64,000 nt of DNA from Ostreiculturibacter nitratireducens (lineage in GTDB: Bacteria; Pseudomonadota; Alphaproteobacteria; Rhodobacterales; Rhodobacteraceae). The stretch spans positions 1,364,001 through 1,428,000 of the forward strand of contig NZ_JAVQHL010000001.1 of the NCBI RefSeq assembly GCF_032670585.1, given 5' to 3'. This document shows, piece after piece, positions 59,537 to 64,000 of this stretch. Each line of letters begins with the position of its first letter. Within the stretch, counting starts at the first letter, position 1. The notes under the pieces are model-generated. The model was given only the letters and a program-made list of their open reading frames with translations. It did not search any database and was not told the DNA's origin. The position numbers and the translations under genes are program-made.

Positions 59537-60484
59537 ATGAAAAAGACCTTTATCGCTGCCACCGCTTTCGCGACCCTGATGGGAACCGCCGCCATGGCGG
59601 AAACCATCGGCGTGACGATGGCGAGATTCGACGACAACTTCCTGACCGTTCTCCGCAACGGCATGATCGAACAGGCCACGGCCATGGAAGGCGTGGACCT
59701 GCAGGTGGAAGATGCGCAGGACGACGTCGCCAAGCAGCTCGACCAGATCAACAACTTTATCGCCTCGGGCGTTGACGCGATCATCGTGAACCCGGTCGAC
59801 ACCTCCGCGACCCAGGCGATGACCGACGCCGCCGCCGCTGCCGGCGTGCCGCTGGTCTACGTGAACCGTCAGCCAATCAACGTCGACACGCTGCCCGACA
59901 ACCAGGCGTTCGTGGCCTCCGACGAGCGCGAGTCGGGCACGCTGGAGACGATCGAGGTCTGCCGGCTCTTCAAGGAGCAAGGCAAGAGCGAGGCCAGCGT
60001 TTACGTGATGATTGGCCAGCTCTCGAACCAGGCCGCCGTTCAGCGGACGCAGGACATCCATGATGTCATCGAAGCCGGCAAGTGCGAGGTCACACTCAAC
60101 CTCATCGACGAGCAGACCGCGAACTGGTCGCGAGACGAGGCGCAGAACCTGATGACCAACTGGCTGTCGACCGGCACCCCGTTCGACGGCGTGATCGCCA
60201 ACAACGACGAAATGGCGATCGGCGCGATCCAGGCCATGAAGGCCGCCGGCCTCGACATGGGCACGATCGTGGTGGGCGGCATCGACGCCACCCAGGACGC
60301 CCTTGCCGCGATGCAGGCGGGCGATCTCGACGTGACCGTATTCCAGAACGCTGCCGGCCAGGGCGCTGGCGCGCTCGACGCTGCGCTCAAGCTCGCGAAG
60401 GGCGAAGCCGTCGACCAGAAGGTCTACATCCCGTTCGAGCTGGTGACCCCGGCCAACATCGACAACTACCTGTCGAAAAACTGA
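59537..60484 (+). CDS. Sugar ABC transporter substrate-binding protein, inositol-type
   Basis: A 315 aa periplasmic binding protein with a signal peptide (MKKTFIAATAFATLMGTAA, cut near AMAE). Ribose-binding-like fold: VTMARFDDNFLTVLRNGM, VNPVDTSATQAM, PLVYVNRQP, ANNDEMAIGAIQAMKAAG and GGIDATQDALAAM. It closely follows an IolI-like gene and precedes a permease and ATPase, so it likely binds myo-inositol (IbpA-like). A good AAGGGAGGACCCTA site supports the start. Confidence 0.9.
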   Translation: MKKTFIAATAFATLMGTAAMAETIGVTMARFDDNFLTVLRNGMIEQATAMEGVDLQVEDAQDDVAKQLDQINNFIASGVDAIIVNPVDTSATQAMTDAAAAAGVPLVYVNRQPINVDTLPDNQAFVASDERESGTLETIEVCRLFKEQGKSEASVYVMIGQLSNQAAVQRTQDIHDVIEAGKCEVTLNLIDEQTANWSRDEAQNLMTNWLSTGTPFDGVIANNDEMAIGAIQAMKAAGLDMGTIVVGGIDATQDALAAMQAGDLDVTVFQNAAGQGAGALDAALKLAKGEAVDQKVYIPFELVTPANIDNYLSKN

Positions 60485-60581
60485 TAGGATCCTGTTGGAT
60501 TGAACATGGGAGCGGCGCGTCTCGCGCCGCTCTCGCACTCCACCCCGGGGAGAGGGGATCAAGGGAGGGAGGAGCTCGGAA

Positions 60582-61655
60582 ATGGCCGAAACAACTCATG
60601 GCATCGGCGGTCTGAAATACGACCATTCGAAGCGGCAGCGACCGCAGGAACTGAACGTTTTCATCGCGCTCGTGCTGATCGTGGTGGCCTTCGAATCTCT
60701 CGGCTGGATGCTTCTGGGCGACAGCTTCCTGTTCAACACGCGGGAGAACGTCGAGGGGCTGTTCAACATGCAGCGCCTGAACATCATCATCCTGCAGGTG
60801 TCGATCATCGGCATCATCGCCATCGGTGTGACGCAGGTGATCATCTCGGGCGGGATCGACCTGAGCTCGGGCTCGATCGTGGGCGCCACCGCGATGATCA
60901 CGATGAGCTTCGCGCAGACCGCCATCGTCAACGGCAACCCCAACCCAAAGGCGATCTTCGGCGAATGGGCGATGGACCTTCCCGTGATCGCGCCGATCCT
61001 CGTGGGTCTCGCCTGCGGCCTCATCGCGGGTATGGTCAACGGTATTCTGGTCGCCTACACGCGGATTCCGCCCTTCATCGCGACGCTCGGCATGATGGTC
61101 ACCGCGCGCGGCGTCGCGAAGTGGTGGTCCAAGGGCCAGCCGATCTCCTTCCCGACCGAAAGCTATGCCGCGATCGGCAAGGGGATGATGCCCGTCGTCA
61201 TCTTCATCTCGCTCGCGATCCTGTTCCACCTGATCCTGCGCCACACCGTCTACGGCAAGCACACCTACGCGATCGGCTCGAACGAGGACGCGGCGCGCAT
61301 GTCGGGGATCAACGTGGCCCGGCACAAGGTCATGGTCTTCACCATTGCCGGGATGCTGGCCGCCCTCGCCGCCATCGTCCTCTCCTCGAAGAACCTGACC
61401 GCCCAGGCCGGCATGGGCGTGATGTACGAACTCGACGCGATCGCCATGACCGTCATCGGGGGCGTCAGCCTTTCCGGCGGCCGCGGCTCGATCATCGGAA
61501 CGGTTCTCGGCGCGCTGATCTTCGGCGTCATCATTTCCGGCTTCACGTTCCTCAAGCTCGACGCCTACTACCAGGAGATGGTCAAGGGCGCGATCATCGT
61601 GGGCGCAGTTGTGCTCGACCAGTGGCGGCAGCGCCGCGCGTCGGCCCGGTCATAA
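60582..61655 (+). CDS. Sugar ABC transporter permease, inositol-type (IatP-like)
   Basis: A 357 aa BPD_transp_2 permease with about nine helices. Family segments are VIISGGIDLSSGSIVGATAM, GMVNGILVAYTRIPPFIATLG, YAIGSNEDAARMSGI and GGVSLSGGRGSIIGTVLGALI. It works with the binding protein upstream and the ATPase 11 bases downstream. GGGAGGAGCTCGGAA precedes the start. The sugar is inferred from the inositol genes around it. Confidence 0.92.
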   Translation: MAETTHGIGGLKYDHSKRQRPQELNVFIALVLIVVAFESLGWMLLGDSFLFNTRENVEGLFNMQRLNIIILQVSIIGIIAIGVTQVIISGGIDLSSGSIVGATAMITMSFAQTAIVNGNPNPKAIFGEWAMDLPVIAPILVGLACGLIAGMVNGILVAYTRIPPFIATLGMMVTARGVAKWWSKGQPISFPTESYAAIGKGMMPVVIFISLAILFHLILRHTVYGKHTYAIGSNEDAARMSGINVARHKVMVFTIAGMLAALAAIVLSSKNLTAQAGMGVMYELDAIAMTVIGGVSLSGGRGSIIGTVLGALIFGVIISGFTFLKLDAYYQEMVKGAIIVGAVVLDQWRQRRASARS

Positions 61656-61666
61656 GGAGAGGGACC

Positions 61667-62443
61667 ATGAACGATATCATTCTGGAAACCCGCGACCTGA
61701 CCAAGCACTACGGCGGCGTGCACGCGCTGGAAGGGGCGGACTTCGCTCTGCGCAAGGGCGAGCACGTGGCGATCATGGGCGACAACGGGGCTGGGAAATC
61801 CACCTTCGTGCGCCAGATCACCGGCGTGGAACAGCGCACCCGCGGCGACATCATCTTCAACGGGCAGCCGGTGAACTTCGCCGGCCCGCTCGAGGCCCGC
61901 GAGGCCGGGATAGAGACCGTGTTCCAGACGCTGGCTCTGGCCGACCATCTGGACGTGGCCGACAACCTCTTCCTCGGGCGAGAGAAGATCCGCTTCAAGT
62001 TCGGGCCGTTCTCGATCCTCGACTACAAGGGCATGCGCGATGCAACGCTCGCGGCCCTGCAGAAGACCGGCGTGAAGATCCCGAACATCCACAACACGAT
62101 CGAGCGGATGTCCGGCGGCCAACGGCAGTGCGTCGCGATCGCACGCACTGCGACCTTCCATTCCAAGCTCACCATCATGGACGAGCCGACGGCCGCCCTC
62201 GGCGTGCAGGAAACGGCGCAGGTCGAAAACATCATCCGCACGCTCAAGGAACAGGGCGAACCCCTGATCCTCATCAGCCACAACATGCGGCAGGTTTTCG
62301 ACCTCGTGGATCGCATCGTGGTGTTTCGCCGCGGCCGCATCGTCGCGAACCTCAACAAGTCCGAAACCGATGGCCAGGACGTGGTCGCCTATATCACGGG
62401 CGCCAAGACTCAACCGGAATACGCGGAAGCCGCCGGTCTCTGA
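61667..62443 (+). CDS. Sugar ABC transporter ATPase (single domain, inositol-type)
   Basis: A 258 aa ATPase with Walker A MGDNGAGKST, signature MSGGQRQCVAIA, Walker B LTIMDEPTAAL and H-loop LISHNM. Many ribose-type systems have a tandem ATPase of about 500 aa; this one is single-domain like FrcA/IatA, so two copies must act together. ATG 61667 has AAGGAGAGGGACC upstream. Part of the inositol operon with permease before and IolG after. Confidence 0.9.
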   Translation: MNDIILETRDLTKHYGGVHALEGADFALRKGEHVAIMGDNGAGKSTFVRQITGVEQRTRGDIIFNGQPVNFAGPLEAREAGIETVFQTLALADHLDVADNLFLGREKIRFKFGPFSILDYKGMRDATLAALQKTGVKIPNIHNTIERMSGGQRQCVAIARTATFHSKLTIMDEPTAALGVQETAQVENIIRTLKEQGEPLILISHNMRQVFDLVDRIVVFRRGRIVANLNKSETDGQDVVAYITGAKTQPEYAEAAGL

Positions 62444-62508
62444 CGGCGGCCTCGGCGCCAGCCCGCAACCCTAACCGCCGGATTGCCCGGCTCAAGTGAG
62501 ACAGAAAA

Positions 62509-63513
62509 ATGACTATTCGCTTCGGCCTGCTCGGCGCTGGCCGCATCGGCAAGGTTCATGCCCGCGCCATCGCCAACGACCCCAATGCCTCTCTCGTCGC
62601 GGTCGCCGACGCGCTGCCGGCTGCGGCCGAGGCCATCGCCTCCGCCTACGGTTGCGCCGTCCGCACGATCGAGGAGATCATTGGGTCCTCCGACGTCGAC
62701 GCCATCGTGATCTGCACGCCCACCGACACCCACGCCGACCTCATCGAGGCCGGCGTGAAGGCGGGCAAGGCCGTCTTCTGCGAGAAGCCCATAGACCTGA
62801 ACGTCGAGCGCGTGAAAGCCTGCCTGGAAGTGGTGAAGGCCAACAAGGGCACCCTCATGGTTGGCTTCAACCGCCGCTTCGATCCCGATTTCATGGCCGT
62901 GAAGGCCGCGATCGACGCCGGGAAGGTCGGAGAGGTCGAGATGGTCACCATTTCTTCCCGCGACCCGGGCGCCCCGCCCTACGAATATATCACCCGTTCG
63001 GGCGGCATCTTCCGCGACATGACCATCCATGACTTCGACATGGCCCGCTGGCTTCTTGGCGAAGAGGTCGAAACGGTCCAGGCCGCGGCCTCGGTCCTCG
63101 TGGACAAGAAGATCGGCGAGCTTGGCGACTACGACTCTGTCAACGTGATCCTGCGGACCGCTTCGGGCCGGCAGGCCGTCATCACCAACTCCCGCCGGGC
63201 GACCTACGGCTACGACCAGCGGATAGAGGTTCTGGGCTCCAAGGGCTCGGCCTCCGCGATGAACATGGCGGAGGCAAACATCGAGGTCGCGACGGCCGAG
63301 GGCTTCCACCGCCCGCCGCTTCTGAACTTCTTCATGACCCGATACGTCGCGGCCTATGCGAACGAGATCGCGGCCTTCATCGGGGCCATGACCTCCGGGA
63401 CCGAGACCCCGACCACCGGCACCGACGGGCTTCTCGCCCTGGTGCTCGCCGAGGCCGCCCTGAAGTCGGTCGAGGAAGGCCGCGCGGTCAAGGTCGCCGA
63501 GATCACCGGCTGA
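62509..63513 (+). CDS. iolG: Inositol 2-dehydrogenase
   Basis: A 334 aa Gfo/Idh/MocA enzyme that oxidises myo-inositol to scyllo-inosose with NAD+. The N-terminal LLGAGRIGKVHARAI, the EKP motif CEKPIDLN, GFNRRFDPDF, and SGGIFRDMTIHDFDMARWLLG with the catalytic Asp/His are all present. It ends the inositol cluster. iolE, iolD and iolB are not in the window, so the rest of the pathway must lie elsewhere. Confidence 0.9.
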   Translation: MTIRFGLLGAGRIGKVHARAIANDPNASLVAVADALPAAAEAIASAYGCAVRTIEEIIGSSDVDAIVICTPTDTHADLIEAGVKAGKAVFCEKPIDLNVERVKACLEVVKANKGTLMVGFNRRFDPDFMAVKAAIDAGKVGEVEMVTISSRDPGAPPYEYITRSGGIFRDMTIHDFDMARWLLGEEVETVQAAASVLVDKKIGELGDYDSVNVILRTASGRQAVITNSRRATYGYDQRIEVLGSKGSASAMNMAEANIEVATAEGFHRPPLLNFFMTRYVAAYANEIAAFIGAMTSGTETPTTGTDGLLALVLAEAALKSVEEGRAVKVAEITG

Positions 63514-63519
63514 TCAAAG

Positions 63520-63554
63520 GCCTGGGCCGAGGGCGCTCCACGCTCGGCCCAGGC
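63520..63554 (+). terminator. Strong hairpin after iolG
   Basis: GCCTGGGCCGAG (63520-63531) pairs perfectly with CTCGGCCCAGGC (63543-63554) around an 11-base loop, 6 bases past the stop. There is no T-tract. A second hairpin, GGGCCTTG (63602-63609) with CAAGGCCC (63625-63632), sits against the end of the leftward gene. Confidence 0.55.
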
Positions 63555-63632
63555 ATATCGAGCCGGCCAAGCATCCAGAAGACATGGCCGGAGAGGCGGA
63601 AGGGCCTTGTTGCTGCATGGCGAGCAAGGCCC

Positions 63633-64000
63633 CTATAGCTCGTATCCGAACTTATCGATGATGTATCTGTTCTTCTCGGAGATCACTTTGACGATATCGT
63701 CGTGACCTCTGAAGAATTCTTTCGACGAACTGCCGGCCGGCCTGATATTTCCTTTGGCATTGATCGAGGCAAATGTCTCATACAAGCCGGAGAGGCTTTC
63801 AACCTGCCGCTCGAGTGCCGGGATGTCCACTTCGAAATTCTCGAACCTGATATAGAAATCTATGACGTCTTTCCCGTCGATGAAGTACTGGGCGTAGTTG
63901 TTGTTTATCAGGTGAGGATTATTGTAGAACCATTCCGAGAATTCCGGACGGGTCTTTTTCCCCTTGGTTCGCCAGAAGTAGTTCGAAACGACAAAATCGT
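63633..64000 (-). CDS. Sulfotransferase-like protein, C-terminal part
   Basis: An open frame of 122 codons entering from the right edge, stop at 63633. The end of the protein reads DGKDVIDFYIRFEN, then a Leu-rich helix, then VSEKNRYIIDKFGYEL-like residues (VISEKNRYIIDKFGYEL). This is the usual C-terminal pattern of Sulfotransfer_2-type carbohydrate sulfotransferases. The stretch is visibly lower in GC than its neighbours. A GTG at 63830 is internal, not a start. With the RTX sulfatase at 49899 it hints at sulfated surface sugars. Confidence 0.65.
   Translation of the reverse strand, partial: DFVVSNYFWRTKGKKTRPEFSEWFYNNPHLINNNYAQYFIDGKDVIDFYIRFENFEVDIPALERQVESLSGLYETFASINAKGNIRPAGSSSKEFFRGHDDIVKVISEKNRYIIDKFGYEL

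Noticed and set aside
1..64000. CRISPR arrays, tRNA/rRNA genes, insertion sequences and prophage
   Set aside because: No regularly spaced identical repeats, no tRNA-like cloverleaf or rRNA motif, and no transposase or integrase frame was found by reading both strands.

Overview
The window is GC-rich (roughly two thirds G+C by eye), densely packed and full of 4-bp ATGA stop/start overlaps. The gene content (N-type ATPase, TRAP transporter, DUF1127 protein, hydroxycinnamate genes, inositol ABC transporter, GT61 and RTX proteins) points to an alphaproteobacterium, most likely a Rhodobacterales/Roseobacter-type organism. This is inferred from gene content and codon use; no rRNA or tRNA is present to confirm it.

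Layout. 1-4823 (minus): N-ATPase operon atpD-C-Q-B-E-F-A, cut at the left edge inside atpA; no atpR is seen. An FNR/CRP-type box lies upstream, then a divergent HlyD/ABC-2 export operon (5245-8251) and a short-form alpha-glucan phosphorylase (minus, 8264-9958). 10189-24117: a stress/signalling island with an OsmC-like protein, two FAD oxidoreductases, a DUF1127 protein, a translationally coupled operon (truncated haemoglobin, PAS-cyclase, hybrid histidine kinase, OmpR-family regulator), a cysteine synthase-glutaredoxin fusion coupled to a PLP decarboxylase, a TetR regulator, a YgjV-like membrane protein and a second cysteine synthase. Six promoter regions in this island carry the same phased direct-repeat element (TGAAAC copies 22 and 11 bp apart), always reading toward the adjacent gene. 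This is the best candidate for an undescribed system: a globin/cyclase/two-component circuit with a local regulon.

24248-37309: an SDR and catabolic genes. Two acyl-CoA synthetase (feruloyl-CoA synthase type) plus crotonase pairs are present, one of them with a MarR regulator, an amidohydrolase and a TRAP transporter (DctPQM). A DUF2270 protein and a Gfo/Idh/MocA oxidoreductase lie between the pairs. An MscS-type channel follows (37505-39928), then a hairpin-rich leader with a small tail-anchored ORF.

40605-57319: a surface-polysaccharide region with six glycosyltransferases (the central three visibly lower in GC), two unrecognised proteins, a sulfatase fused to RTX repeats, the complete dTDP-rhamnose set rfbC-B-D-A, and an acyltransferase. 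57455-63513: a LacI-controlled myo-inositol uptake and oxidation cluster (IolI-like isomerase, periplasmic binding protein, permease, ATPase, IolG) with matching candidate operators. The right edge cuts a minus-strand sulfotransferase-like gene.
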